From: Paenibacillus plantarum
GTDB lineage: Bacteria > Bacillota > Bacilli > Paenibacillales > NBRC-103111
Assembly: GCF_013141695.1 (NCBI RefSeq)
Contig: NZ_WHNY01000067.1
Span: 186,001-250,000 of the forward strand
Reading direction: 5' to 3'
Length of the DNA stretch: 64,000 bases
Shown here in pieces: positions 37,912-47,196 of this stretch. The translations under genes and the position numbers were made by a program. The notes under the pieces are model-generated. The model did not search any database. It was not told the origin of the DNA and worked only from the letters and a program-made list of their open reading frames with translations. Position 1 is the first letter of the stretch. The number at the start of each line of letters is the position of its first letter.

Positions 37912-39258
37912 ATGCTATTGCGTGAGGAAGCAAGGGAAATTCCTATCTTTTATGAAGCGGATATATGTGTATTAGGGGGAAGCTGTACGGGAGTATTTGC
38001 TGCTGTGCGTGCTGCTCGTCTGGGAGCCCGTGTCGTTATTATTGAGAAACAGAACGCTTTCGGTGGTGTAGCGACATCGGGCTTGGTTAATATTTGGCAT
38101 TCACTGCAAAATACGGAATTTGATCAACAGATCATTGCCGGCTTAACGCTGGAGACCATCGAGCGGTTGGACCGCGTAGGCGGGGTCATCGAGGAGAGGA
38201 AGAATCATTCCGCGGGGTATATGCTCAACACGGAAGAACTGAAGATTGAGTTAGACCGGCTTATTCAGGAATCGAATGTGAAGGCATATTTACACACGAT
38301 GTTCGTATCTCCCCATGTAGTAAATGGCGAACTTCAGGCTGCTATTGTTGAAAATAAGTCAGGTCGCGGGGCGATTAAGGCTAAGTTATTTATTGATGCG
38401 ACTGGGGATGGGGATCTTTGTGACCGATTAGGAGTCGCACAGAGGCTTTCCCCTCATTTTCAACCTTCCACAGCGTGTGCAAAGATCAGCGGATGGGAGC
38501 AAGGGACAGAAGGGATCGACTTACCGTACTTGTTGCTGAAACATAAAGATGAATTTGGGATTCCAGAAGGTTTTGGATGGGGGACTCAGGTTCCGGGATC
38601 TACTGATGTCCATATGTATGCAGGTACGCGTGTATACCATGCCAACAGCGCAGATGGCGAGGCATTGACCTATAGCGAAATGGAGGGGCGTCGGCAAGTG
38701 AGGGCGATTATGGATCTTGTCCATACGTATGGTAGAGGTGACAGGATGTCACTCGTATCACTTCCGTCCTATATAGGGACACGTGAAACCCGCCATATCG
38801 CATGTCACTATCAGTTGACGGGAGAAGACGTTCTTTATGGTCGAAGATTCGATGACGCAATTGCGAATGGGAGTTATCGTATCGATATTCATCATCAGGA
38901 TAAGCCAGGTCTTACCTTCAAATATTTAGACGGTGAGCAAGCCTATATCCGGCCTGGTTATCCGAAGGAGATCGGAAGATGGCGGGAGATGACGGAGCAT
39001 AATCCTACTTTTTATCAGATTCCGTATCGCAGTTTACTACCTGAGGGTCCATACAGGAATGTGATTGTGGCAGGCCGGATGTTGGACATTGATGAGGAAG
39101 CTTTCGGCGGTGTGCGAGTCATGGTCAATATGAATCAATTGGGCGAAGCGGCGGGTGTTGCGGCTTACATTGCCCTTACCGAAGAGAAGGGATTTGCCAA
39201 TGTGGATGTGCAGTCATTGCGTCATCAGTTACAAAGTGGAGGATCTATTGTTCTGTAG
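37912..39258 (+). CDS. FAD-dependent oxidoreductase (PF12831-like)
   Basis: About 448 residues. Rossmann FAD motif ADICVLGGSCTGVFAAVRAA close to the N-terminus, GGVATSGLVN, the second conserved FIDATGDGDLCDRLG and C-terminal NVIVAGRMLD...GEAAGVAAYIA. The start is uncertain: ATG 37912 with GGAG at 37899-37902 is preferred; ATG 37891 lacks a ribosome site, and the frame extends back into the preceding hairpin. No signal peptide. It is a shorter relative of the oxidoreductase at 22556, so each importer module has one. The substrate is unknown. Confidence 0.82.
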   Translation: MLLREEAREIPIFYEADICVLGGSCTGVFAAVRAARLGARVVIIEKQNAFGGVATSGLVNIWHSLQNTEFDQQIIAGLTLETIERLDRVGGVIEERKNHSAGYMLNTEELKIELDRLIQESNVKAYLHTMFVSPHVVNGELQAAIVENKSGRGAIKAKLFIDATGDGDLCDRLGVAQRLSPHFQPSTACAKISGWEQGTEGIDLPYLLLKHKDEFGIPEGFGWGTQVPGSTDVHMYAGTRVYHANSADGEALTYSEMEGRRQVRAIMDLVHTYGRGDRMSLVSLPSYIGTRETRHIACHYQLTGEDVLYGRRFDDAIANGSYRIDIHHQDKPGLTFKYLDGEQAYIRPGYPKEIGRWREMTEHNPTFYQIPYRSLLPEGPYRNVIVAGRMLDIDEEAFGGVRVMVNMNQLGEAAGVAAYIALTEEKGFANVDVQSLRHQLQSGGSIVL

Positions 39259-39305
39259 TGAACGGCAGAGAGGGCATGAATATTGAGGACAGTGGAGGAT
39301 AAGGG

Positions 39306-40367
39306 ATGATCAACGGAGTGGCTTTTCACAACATTTGTGAAATGGAGGAGAGAGAAGGCATGCCTGGCAAGCAATTGCAACGATTTCCTCAGTCGGTGCG
39401 TACGGCGATAAGCGGCTGGGGACGAACCAGCGCAGCATTGGCCAGTGGTTGTGAGCTGCGCTTTGTTACCGAAGCAAGCCGGGTTCAGATCAAGCTTTCT
39501 TCGCTTGAAACAGAGGGGAAGGTCATGATATTCCAAGGCAACTTTTTTCATTCTGTTCAAACCTTGCTGCCAGGTATAATCAGCACCTTGGACTTAGTTA
39601 GTCGAGAAGAATTCACTGAGGTTGAACCACGATTTCTAGAGAGTAATACGTTTTCCTTTCGTGTATGGCGAATCTGTTTCGATGGCTTCAGGGCAGTTCT
39701 TCACGGAATCGATGCAACCGATTATCCAGTGGTACTGCCACAGCCTGGAGAGACACCCGAGTTAAAGATGATTGCTTACGGTTCCTCCATTACTCAGGGG
39801 GAGGGAGCAAGTAGCAACTATAACAGTTATGTCCAACATGCAGCGCACCGCCTAGGCTTCGATGTGCTGAATCTTGGTTTGAGCGGGTCGTGCCTGTGTG
39901 AACCGGAAGTTGCTGATTTTATTGCCGAGCGGAACGATTGGCAGATCGCATTTTTCGAGCTTGGTATCAACATGCGTAAGGTCTATACCGTGGCTGAGTT
40001 TCGTGATAGAGTCAGCTACTTATTGGATCGCGTAATTACGATGCATCCGTATGATCCAATCTTTATAACGACCATCTATCCAAACAAATCAACTTTTCTC
40101 AAGGATGGCGACAATCTATTAGCAGTTCGGGAAATGGAATTCAATGAAGTGTTAAGGGAGTATGCAGCACGAAAAAACCATCCTTATCTATATGTAATAG
40201 AAGGAAGCGATGTGTTGACTGATTTTTCCTCATTGACCGCGGATTTAATTCATCCATCTGATTATGGGCATATACGGATGGGGGAACACCTTGCAAAGTT
40301 GATGCAGCCGGGTATTAACACATTTCGTAATCTGCGTCCCGAACGTCGGAAGGGTGGTGATAGGTAA
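39306..40367 (+). CDS. SGNH/GDSL-type hydrolase (probable carbohydrate esterase)
   Basis: 353 residues. An N-terminal beta-sandwich (~1-145) is followed by an SGNH domain: block I GSSIT (Ser ~161), block II Gly in LGLSGSCL, block III GIN in ELGINM and block V DLIH (Asp ~313, His ~316). The two-domain layout resembles bacterial acetylxylan/rhamnogalacturonan acetylesterase-like enzymes. No signal peptide, so it would deacylate imported oligosaccharides in the cytoplasm. Ribosome site GGAGG upstream of ATG 39306; part of the second importer operon. Confidence 0.82.
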   Translation: MINGVAFHNICEMEEREGMPGKQLQRFPQSVRTAISGWGRTSAALASGCELRFVTEASRVQIKLSSLETEGKVMIFQGNFFHSVQTLLPGIISTLDLVSREEFTEVEPRFLESNTFSFRVWRICFDGFRAVLHGIDATDYPVVLPQPGETPELKMIAYGSSITQGEGASSNYNSYVQHAAHRLGFDVLNLGLSGSCLCEPEVADFIAERNDWQIAFFELGINMRKVYTVAEFRDRVSYLLDRVITMHPYDPIFITTIYPNKSTFLKDGDNLLAVREMEFNEVLREYAARKNHPYLYVIEGSDVLTDFSSLTADLIHPSDYGHIRMGEHLAKLMQPGINTFRNLRPERRKGGDR

Positions 40368-40443
40368 GAACCTAGAAAGTAAACAAATTAAAGGATGGGA
40401 TGAATAGAGATCATACTTGATAAACATACAAGGAGGAAAGAAA

Positions 40444-43400
40444 ATGAAAACAAAGTTGGCTGGCATGTTAATCATCATGCTGATGTTCATGTTTAATCCT
40501 TTCACAGAGCAGGCTGAAGCGATGACGCAATTGCACATATCACCCATTTCTTTACCAGCTGGGACGGATATTGATGCATTGACAACAACTCGCTATGACA
40601 CGCCTTGGTGGGTGCAATACCATATGATGCCTCAAGAGCAAGCGGCTATCGGGTATAAAGGTGGAGAGGCCGCGCAAATGGTCTATGCGATGGCCGTTTC
40701 TCCAACAAATCCACAGCATTTACTTATAGGAACAGATACTTCAGGGATTTGGAAGAGCGAGGACGGAGGTGCAACGTGGAAATCAAGCAATGAGGGATTT
40801 GGTTTGATGGGGACGATGGATATCGCCTTTGATCCTGATAATGAAAATATAGCCTACGTAGCAGCTTCGCCGCATTCCTCCACCAGTACTAATCTTGAAT
40901 CTAATTTGGCAGGTATATGGAAAAGTACAGACGGCGGCGCGAGTTGGAGACAGGTATTAACCACATCGTTTTATCGAAAATCTACCAATAAGCTGATTCG
41001 TTTCGGAGGGATCGAGAGTAATGGCAACAGAGCGATCTACGTGGCCTCACATAGTAAGGGAGTTTTCAAATCTATGGGTAATGGTGAGAAAGGTACTTGG
41101 ACTAATATCGGTCTAATCGACCAAGCTATTAGTGATTTATTTGTAGATTCGGTTAGCGGAACCGTCATGGCGGCGACATATGGAATTGGCATTCAAGTCA
41201 GTTCGGATGACGGTGCGACATGGGTGGCGAAAAATACGGGATTTTCCGGATTAGAAACGGCCAGCATTACGGAAGATCCGACCAATGCCAATCATTGGTT
41301 CGCCATTGCAGATGGCAAAGTGTATACAAGTACCAATGCAGGCACTGCATGGACGGACTTGCAAGTGCCTAGACTCGATGTTGCAACAGGCGGGAAGTTT
41401 ACCAAACTTCTATTTGGAGCACCGGATGCCTATGGTCATGAAAGATTATATCTCTCCATTAGAAATTCACAGTATAGTTTGAGATACAGCACAGATATGG
41501 GAGTAACATGGCACACTTCCACTGTTAATAATGGCACCGCTTTCATGAGAGATAACTGGGGATGGTTTAGTGAAGCCTTTACTACCCACCCTACAGATCC
41601 GAATATCGTATGGGTTCCGCTGGATAACGAGATTTATAAATCCAAGGATGGAGGAGAAAATTTATACCCGTCCAGCAGCGGTTTCTCAGGCCTACGTGCC
41701 AGTGGATTCCTATTTGATCCTACGGATAATCAAAATATCTATATTGCAGCCATTGATCGAGGTCTTGTAAAATCCAACGTATATGGTACAGAAAAGTATC
41801 CGATGTTTCAATACTTGATGGAAGATCGCTTTGAACCCAGGTATGAGGGGCAAAGGACTGTCCATGCGATCGCACGCGATCCTCAGGATTCGGAGCATTT
41901 GTTCATCAATATCGGGGATTGGGGCTCGCATACAATCCTATCAGAAAGCCATGACGGCGGGCTGAATTTCACACAGATTCCAGGAACACAGATGACTTCG
42001 AAAGCTCGCGTGATTATGTACCACCCGCAGAACAATAACATAATTTATGCAGGTAAAAATAAAAGCATAGACGGTGGCCTTACTTGGAGCCAATTAGATA
42101 AAGGGATTGCCGCTGTGTCTCCATTCAATGGAGATGTAGTATGGTCAGCGGATGGAGGAGTTATTTCAAAGTCAACGAATGGTGGTTCGCCAATAAATGG
42201 TGTTTCCTCATGGGTAACGATTACTTCCTCAATCAGCGGTATTCAGAATATCGTACCGGATCTATTTGTGGCGGACCGGCTTTGGATAGGCAGCTTTGCA
42301 TCGGGGCTATATCGTCTTGATGGAAGTACGCTAACGAATATAAATGAATCGAATGGCTTGGTCAAAAGCTTGAGTGGCTCTTTACCTATTTTTGATATCG
42401 CACAGGATCCTAGTAATCAACTGCATCTCGTAGCAGGAGGGACAGATAATCAAGGTTTAACGCCTAGCGCAGGTCTATTTGAAACATTGGACGGCGGTCA
42501 GAACTGGCGGGTCGTCGAAGGGCTTAAAGGCACCAAGGATATATGGAAGGTAGCCTTCCACCCCAATTTGTCAAGGGTATATGTAGGCACTTCCTCTGGT
42601 ACTTGGGTCTATGAATATGATAAGTATTATGATCGCAACTTGTTTAGTGATAATTTTCAAGATGGAGACTCCGCAGGATGGGCCTCCTTGCTAGGAACAT
42701 GGAATGTAGCGCCGGAGGGCTCTAAAGTGCTCAGTATACCATCTGTAGATGGTCAGATTGCAGCAGGTGACTCGAACTGGACGAATTATTCGGTTCAAGC
42801 GAAGGTTAAAATGACAGGCCAGGGAAGCGGGGGAACGGGAGCAAGTCTCATTTTCCGATACCAAGATGCTAATAATATGTATGCCTTTCAACTTAATAAA
42901 GCGGATGGTCAAATAAAAGTCTTGAAAAAACAAGCGGGCACTTGGACAACAATAGGTACACCGGTATCTCAACCGATTGAACTGAATCAATGGTACATAG
43001 TTAAGGTATTTGTTAATGGATCCTCAATCATCTGTTATCTAGATGGCGTGGAGAAGATTAATATGACAGATACGACATTTAGCATGGGTAAAATTGGATT
43101 TAAGGCTTACAACATCTCTTCTGTTTACGATGATGTAAGTGTAAAAGAACTTTCAGGCACGAGCCTTTTCAGTGATAATTTTGATGACGGAGATTCCGTT
43201 GGTTGGACTCAAGTGCTTGGTACTTGGACGGTTGTGACAGATGGCATCAACAAGCTGTTGGCAGCCAATTCAAATTCTGGGGAAAATTTAGTATCAACCG
43301 GGAACACGAGTTGGAACAACTATGCCGTTCAGTCGAGAATCAAAATGACCTCGGAAGGTCCGGGAAGTTCAGGAGCAGGCCTGGTGTTCCGATACCAGAA

Positions 43401-43953
43401 CGGTAATAATATGTATTATTTCCAACTAAATCGAGCAAGCAACCAGTTGAAAATATTGAAAAAACAAGCTGGTAACTGGACCATACTGGCGACCGTATCC
43501 CAAACGCTCAGCTTAGATACTTGGTATGCGGCTAAGATCTTGGTGAATGGTTCTACGATTAAAGGCTATCTGAATGGGGATGAGAAAATTTCAGTCACAG
43601 ATACTGCGATAGGAAACGGAGCCATTGGATTCAGAACTTATTACACATCCGCTTTATATGATGATACATTGGTGACAATGTATGTACCTGTCACAGGCAT
43701 AACGCTTTCTGTGACAAATGCGACATTAGATACCGTAACGAATAACGTCTATCATCTCCAAGCTACCGTTATGCCGCTTGAAGCGAATAATAAAAAAATG
43801 GTGTGGACGTCGAGTAATCCAACAGTTGCGACCGTGGATCAGACGGGCAATGTGACGGCTTTAAGTGCTGGGGTAGCGACAATTACAGTAGCGACGGCGG
43901 AGGGTGGGGTTCAAGCTACTACCAGCCTTCAGGTAAATACTGTATTACCATAG
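40444..43953 (+). CDS. Secreted Asp-box beta-propeller protein with two LamG-like repeats and BIG2
   Basis: 1169 residues from ATG 40444 (AAGGAGG 8 bases upstream). Signal peptide (~1-27). Residues ~60-725 contain about ten BNR/Asp-box motifs (such as SEDGGATW, STDGGASW, SIDGGLTW), as in GH74 xyloglucanases and VPS10-like double propellers. Two concanavalin-like repeats follow (~733-905 and ~908-1080, 175-residue period), then a BIG2 domain (~1083-1169). No SLH, dockerin or LPXTG, so it is probably released or held by its own binding modules. The characteristic GH74 N-terminal motif was not seen, so enzyme activity is unproven. It is the last gene of the second module. Confidence 0.8.
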   Translation: MKTKLAGMLIIMLMFMFNPFTEQAEAMTQLHISPISLPAGTDIDALTTTRYDTPWWVQYHMMPQEQAAIGYKGGEAAQMVYAMAVSPTNPQHLLIGTDTSGIWKSEDGGATWKSSNEGFGLMGTMDIAFDPDNENIAYVAASPHSSTSTNLESNLAGIWKSTDGGASWRQVLTTSFYRKSTNKLIRFGGIESNGNRAIYVASHSKGVFKSMGNGEKGTWTNIGLIDQAISDLFVDSVSGTVMAATYGIGIQVSSDDGATWVAKNTGFSGLETASITEDPTNANHWFAIADGKVYTSTNAGTAWTDLQVPRLDVATGGKFTKLLFGAPDAYGHERLYLSIRNSQYSLRYSTDMGVTWHTSTVNNGTAFMRDNWGWFSEAFTTHPTDPNIVWVPLDNEIYKSKDGGENLYPSSSGFSGLRASGFLFDPTDNQNIYIAAIDRGLVKSNVYGTEKYPMFQYLMEDRFEPRYEGQRTVHAIARDPQDSEHLFINIGDWGSHTILSESHDGGLNFTQIPGTQMTSKARVIMYHPQNNNIIYAGKNKSIDGGLTWSQLDKGIAAVSPFNGDVVWSADGGVISKSTNGGSPINGVSSWVTITSSISGIQNIVPDLFVADRLWIGSFASGLYRLDGSTLTNINESNGLVKSLSGSLPIFDIAQDPSNQLHLVAGGTDNQGLTPSAGLFETLDGGQNWRVVEGLKGTKDIWKVAFHPNLSRVYVGTSSGTWVYEYDKYYDRNLFSDNFQDGDSAGWASLLGTWNVAPEGSKVLSIPSVDGQIAAGDSNWTNYSVQAKVKMTGQGSGGTGASLIFRYQDANNMYAFQLNKADGQIKVLKKQAGTWTTIGTPVSQPIELNQWYIVKVFVNGSSIICYLDGVEKINMTDTTFSMGKIGFKAYNISSVYDDVSVKELSGTSLFSDNFDDGDSVGWTQVLGTWTVVTDGINKLLAANSNSGENLVSTGNTSWNNYAVQSRIKMTSEGPGSSGAGLVFRYQNGNNMYYFQLNRASNQLKILKKQAGNWTILATVSQTLSLDTWYAAKILVNGSTIKGYLNGDEKISVTDTAIGNGAIGFRTYYTSALYDDTLVTMYVPVTGITLSVTNATLDTVTNNVYHLQATVMPLEANNKKMVWTSSNPTVATVDQTGNVTALSAGVATITVATAEGGVQATTSLQVNTVLP
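42640..43690 (+). repeat. Two tandem 525-bp repeats encoding LamG-like modules
   Basis: Each unit opens with FSDNF(Q/D)DGDS and contains FRYQ(D/N)xNNMYxFQLN and ILKKQAG segments. Equivalent positions (42646 and 43171) are 525 bases apart. A recent-looking domain duplication inside one gene. Confidence 0.8.
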
Positions 43954-43976
43954 CGATTCGTTAGCTGGATTTGATA

Positions 43977-44027
43977 AAATAAGGAGCTATCTAGTAGTTG
44001 AATTTCTACTAGACAGCTCCTTATTTC
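43977..44027. terminator. Bidirectional terminator between convergent genes
   Basis: AAATAAGGAGCT / AGCTCCTTATTT outer stem plus CTAGTAG / CTACTAG inner stem, with A-rich and T-rich ends on either side. Confidence 0.9.
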
Positions 44028-44040
44028 TGTTGTACCACGT

Positions 44041-44931
44041 CTACCCCATCGGCTCTTTATTCCGATAATGCAGAGGAGCGACACCTTCGATCTTTTTGAA
44101 CATACGGCTGAAGTAAAAAGGATCCGGATATCCCACTTCACTGGCAATTTCCTGAACACTTTTATCTGTAGTGCGCAGCAGATGTTTGGCGCGTTGGGTT
44201 TTGAGTTGGTGGATATAATTGTGGATGTTCGTTCCGGCATACTTTTTGAACACCTGACAGAGATATTCATATTTGCGATCCATCAATCGTTCTAATGTCT
44301 CTTTGGAAATGTCCGAATCGTAAAAATTATTCAAGTAATTGACTAGATTGCGAAATGTAAGGTAGGAAGCGGAGAAAGCGGTGTCCAATTGGCTTTGCTT
44401 CAAAAAATCATTGGCCATAAGACGAAGGATTTCACCAAGTAATAAGGTGGCATGAAAACGAAAATAGCCCGTCGGTTGTTTCATTGTCTCGACTAGCTCT
44501 TCAAACAAGCCGAGCAATTTAAAACGTTGCAAAGAACGAAACTGACGTGGGATAACAAGCAAATCTTCATGCAGGTTTTCCGTGGTTCTAAGTTCGGTTC
44601 GTTCGGCATGGACAATATTAAGCTCAGCGGCTCGATCCAGCACGAATTCATTAAGGGTAGGATTGCAGGAAAATTGCACCCAAAAAAATTGACCTTGTCG
44701 TTCTTGGGAATTCCAACCAGTGTGCGTTTCCCAAGGCTTCAAAAGAAGCGACTCCCCAGCATGTAAGGTCATACGTTCATCAGCAGTCTGCAAATGCACC
44801 GTTCCGTCAGCAATGACGATAAGCTCATAATAGGGATTATGATGCTGACCGAAGAAATGGGGGTTATTTGCATCGAAAAGATCCGCCCATTTGACATCCA
44901 ATGTGGATAATCGCGAAAGAGAGTAGTGCAT
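44041..44931 (-). CDS. AraC-family regulator with cupin-like sensor domain
   Basis: 296 residues. N-terminal AraC ligand-binding cupin (~15-150; YYELIVIADG, GESLLLKPWETH) and C-terminal double HTH (~190-290; YLCQVFKKYAG, YPDPFYFSRMFKKIEG). No TM. On the minus strand its ATG follows GGGGGATG. It is divergent from the ADP-ribosylglycohydrolase-family gene across a 118-base region, its likely target. The ligand is probably a sugar. Confidence 0.9.
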   Translation of the reverse strand: MHYSLSRLSTLDVKWADLFDANNPHFFGQHHNPYYELIVIADGTVHLQTADERMTLHAGESLLLKPWETHTGWNSQERQGQFFWVQFSCNPTLNEFVLDRAAELNIVHAERTELRTTENLHEDLLVIPRQFRSLQRFKLLGLFEELVETMKQPTGYFRFHATLLLGEILRLMANDFLKQSQLDTAFSASYLTFRNLVNYLNNFYDSDISKETLERLMDRKYEYLCQVFKKYAGTNIHNYIHQLKTQRAKHLLRTTDKSVQEIASEVGYPDPFYFSRMFKKIEGVAPLHYRNKEPMG

Positions 44932-44991
44932 GGCATGACATCCCCCGATGTTTTTTCTTTTTAGAACAAAACTATGTACATGGCACTATAT

Positions 44992-45005
44992 TGGAACCGC
45001 TTTTA
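44992..45005 (+). promoter_or_regulatory. cre-like sequence overlapping a candidate -10 (weak)
   Basis: TGGAACCGCTTTTA matches 13 of 14 positions of the loose CcpA consensus TGNAANCGNTNNCA. It overlaps TATACT at 45004-45009, a possible -10 for the gene at 45050. Confidence 0.35.
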
Positions 45006-45049
45006 TACTAAATTCAATGTCCATTATATCAAACAACGGAGGTTTTCAC

Positions 45050-46915
45050 ATGTCTATCAGCATTTTAAATGAACAAGATTACTATCGTATCGTATTTGGG
45101 GGATGGCTGGGGAAAAATATCGGAGGAACGCTGGGTGCACCGGTCGAGGGCAAGAAGGAGCTGCTTGAATTGAGCTTTTATCCGGAACTGCCAGACGGCC
45201 CACTAGAGAATGACGATTTGGACCTGCAATTGGTGTGGCTGCACGCTTTGGAGCAGTATGGTCCGGGATTGACCGCAACTGAACTTGGACAGGAATGGTT
45301 AGAGCATGTCTTTTTCCCATTTGATGAATATGGCTATGCATTGACGAATTTAAGAAGAGGTTTACTTCCACCAGTTGCGGGTTGGTTCAACAATCCATTC
45401 AATGACTGTATGGGCTCACCTATTCGTTCCGAAATATGGGCAATGGCAGCTCCAGGTGCCCCGGAAATTGCAGCTCACTATGCGTATCAGGATGCGATCG
45501 TAGATCATGCTGGCGGTGAAGGGGTCTATGGTGAAATGTTTTTCGCTGCTTTGGAAAGCGCCATTTTCTTCGAGAAAGACAGGGATCGGTTGATTGCGAT
45601 TGGAATGAAGTATATCCCTGAGGAGAGTCGCACTTCCAAGGCCTTGAAAGATCTGCTTCGGTGGCATCAGGAAGGAAAGAGCTGGATTGAAACGCGTTTG
45701 CTCATTCTAGAGCACCATGGCAGTGACAATTTTACCGATGCCCCTCAAAATATTGCCTTTACCATCCTTGGATGGTTGTATGGGGAAGACTTCGAAGACG
45801 CGATATTGAAAGCCGTCAATTGTGGTTACGATACAGATTGTACCGCAGCAACGCTGGGTGCCATATTGGGAATGCTGCTAGGACCGGAAGGCCTGCCTGC
45901 TAAGTGGGTAAAGCCGGTAGGTGACCGTATCGTCGTCAGTCCCCCAATTAAAGGATTCCCAGCGCCCCGAAATTTGGATGAGTTAACGCGCCGTACAATC
46001 CGTATGGGCAAACAGATCCTCGCTGCTTGGGATACCGAGATTATGGTGCATCCAGAGCTTCCTACTTCGTGGAACAAATCATTGGTTGAGGGAGAAGCAG
46101 AAGAAGCAATAAGGACGCTCTGGGAAAGTAAAATAACGTCCAATCGTTACTTGCTGCCGCAAGGAACGAAAAGAAACCCGGATGCAGAATTAATCATCGA
46201 TTTCGGAGCGGATGGTCCAGCTATCGGACCAGGTCAAAGCAAGGTACTGCAGTTCACGCTGACGAATCGCTCATTAACCCAGATCGATGGGAATATAGCA
46301 TTAGAGCTGCCTTCAGGTTGGCATGGACCAACAACGGTTGAGATTAGCCTGCAACCAGATGAATCCTTCCAATGGGATACGGAAATCCAGGCTGGATCGA
46401 TTGCAGCTGCAAGTCATGAGCTAACGTTTAGTTGGACACGAATTCATGATCAAGCGATATGGTCGATTCAAAAAGTACCGTTTGCCATGGTCAACTCCTC
46501 CAGATGGATCGTCAGGGGTCCCGAAGATGGCGAAGGAGAAGTGGTCTATTTCCCGGGGAATAGGGTACAGTGGAAGAAAGTTGAAGTAGAAGGCGTGTAT
46601 AAGGCGGAAACAAAGCTTACCAATCCGATTGAGCGCAAGCTGAGACTTATTGCAGCAGCGAATAGTCCCGTAACGCTGAAGCTGAACGGTCAGACGGTGA
46701 TTTCATGCAAAGAAACGTTGGAGTTCATGCCAGCGTATCACCGTGCCCCTGATCAACAGTATGTGGAGTTGACTCTAACAGCTGGAAGTCATCTTGTGGA
46801 AGTAGAGGCCATTAGCGATGGCTCACCGCTTGAGGTGTATATCATGCCGGTGGCACTTCTCGATACAACATCACCGGGGCCTCACTATTATTATACGGAT
46901 ATATTATTGGGATAA
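45050..46915 (+). CDS. ADP-ribosylglycohydrolase-family protein with C-terminal beta domains
   Basis: 621 residues from ATG 45050 (GGAGG 9 bases upstream). Residues ~1-370 match the ADP-ribosylglycohydrolase fold (PF03747): YRIVFGGWLGKNIGGTLGAPVEG at the start, ENDDLDLQ in place of the usual T-D-D-T metal motif, and CGYDTDCTAATLGAILG as the second metal motif. The first motif is altered, so true ADP-ribosyl hydrolysis is doubtful. Residues ~380-620 are two beta-sandwich-like segments, the latter resembling a sugar-binding module. No signal peptide. Members in sugar loci may act on glycosidic bonds, but this is inference. Divergent from the AraC regulator. Confidence 0.8.
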   Translation: MSISILNEQDYYRIVFGGWLGKNIGGTLGAPVEGKKELLELSFYPELPDGPLENDDLDLQLVWLHALEQYGPGLTATELGQEWLEHVFFPFDEYGYALTNLRRGLLPPVAGWFNNPFNDCMGSPIRSEIWAMAAPGAPEIAAHYAYQDAIVDHAGGEGVYGEMFFAALESAIFFEKDRDRLIAIGMKYIPEESRTSKALKDLLRWHQEGKSWIETRLLILEHHGSDNFTDAPQNIAFTILGWLYGEDFEDAILKAVNCGYDTDCTAATLGAILGMLLGPEGLPAKWVKPVGDRIVVSPPIKGFPAPRNLDELTRRTIRMGKQILAAWDTEIMVHPELPTSWNKSLVEGEAEEAIRTLWESKITSNRYLLPQGTKRNPDAELIIDFGADGPAIGPGQSKVLQFTLTNRSLTQIDGNIALELPSGWHGPTTVEISLQPDESFQWDTEIQAGSIAAASHELTFSWTRIHDQAIWSIQKVPFAMVNSSRWIVRGPEDGEGEVVYFPGNRVQWKKVEVEGVYKAETKLTNPIERKLRLIAAANSPVTLKLNGQTVISCKETLEFMPAYHRAPDQQYVELTLTAGSHLVEVEAISDGSPLEVYIMPVALLDTTSPGPHYYYTDILLG

Positions 46916-46946
46916 ACGATCTGAATTTGCCAAAGCAGCAGTGACC

Positions 46947-47002
46947 AAAAAGATTGCCAATCACCTAGCCAGTAAGGCCGGGATGAGTGGCAATCTTTTT
47001 TA
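46947..47002 (+). terminator. Terminator after the ADP-ribosylglycohydrolase-family gene
   Basis: AAAAAGATTGCCA / TGGCAATCTTTTT stem with a ~28-base loop; strong T-tract. Confidence 0.85.
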
Positions 47003-47102
47003 TTGAGTTAAATGAGCTTTAGATGCGTTCGATATTTTCATTAGCGTTGTAGCTGAGCGTCAATATCAATAAATATCTGCCCTCGAAATGGAGATTACCG
47101 CA

Positions 47103-47152
47103 TTATAACCAATGGCCCCAGTTGTTATAATGAAAGAGTGGAAGCGCTAACA
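47103..47152 (+). promoter_or_regulatory. Promoter with CcpA cre site upstream of the SLH beta-helix enzyme
   Basis: TATAAT at 47126-47131 with a weak TTATAA 17 bases upstream (47103-47108), followed by TGGAAGCGCTAACA at 47139-47152. That matches every defined position of the cre consensus TGNAANCGNTNNCA. The site covers the expected transcription start, a position where CcpA usually represses. Confidence 0.75.
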
Positions 47153-47196
47153 TCCTTGCAAAAGTCAGCGAAGTTATACAGGGGGGGAATTAACAG

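Noticed and set aside
40444..42640. Straight GH74 xyloglucanase call
   Set aside because: Asp boxes are shared by many propeller proteins and the usual GH74 N-terminal signature and catalytic context were not found, so only the fold is claimed.
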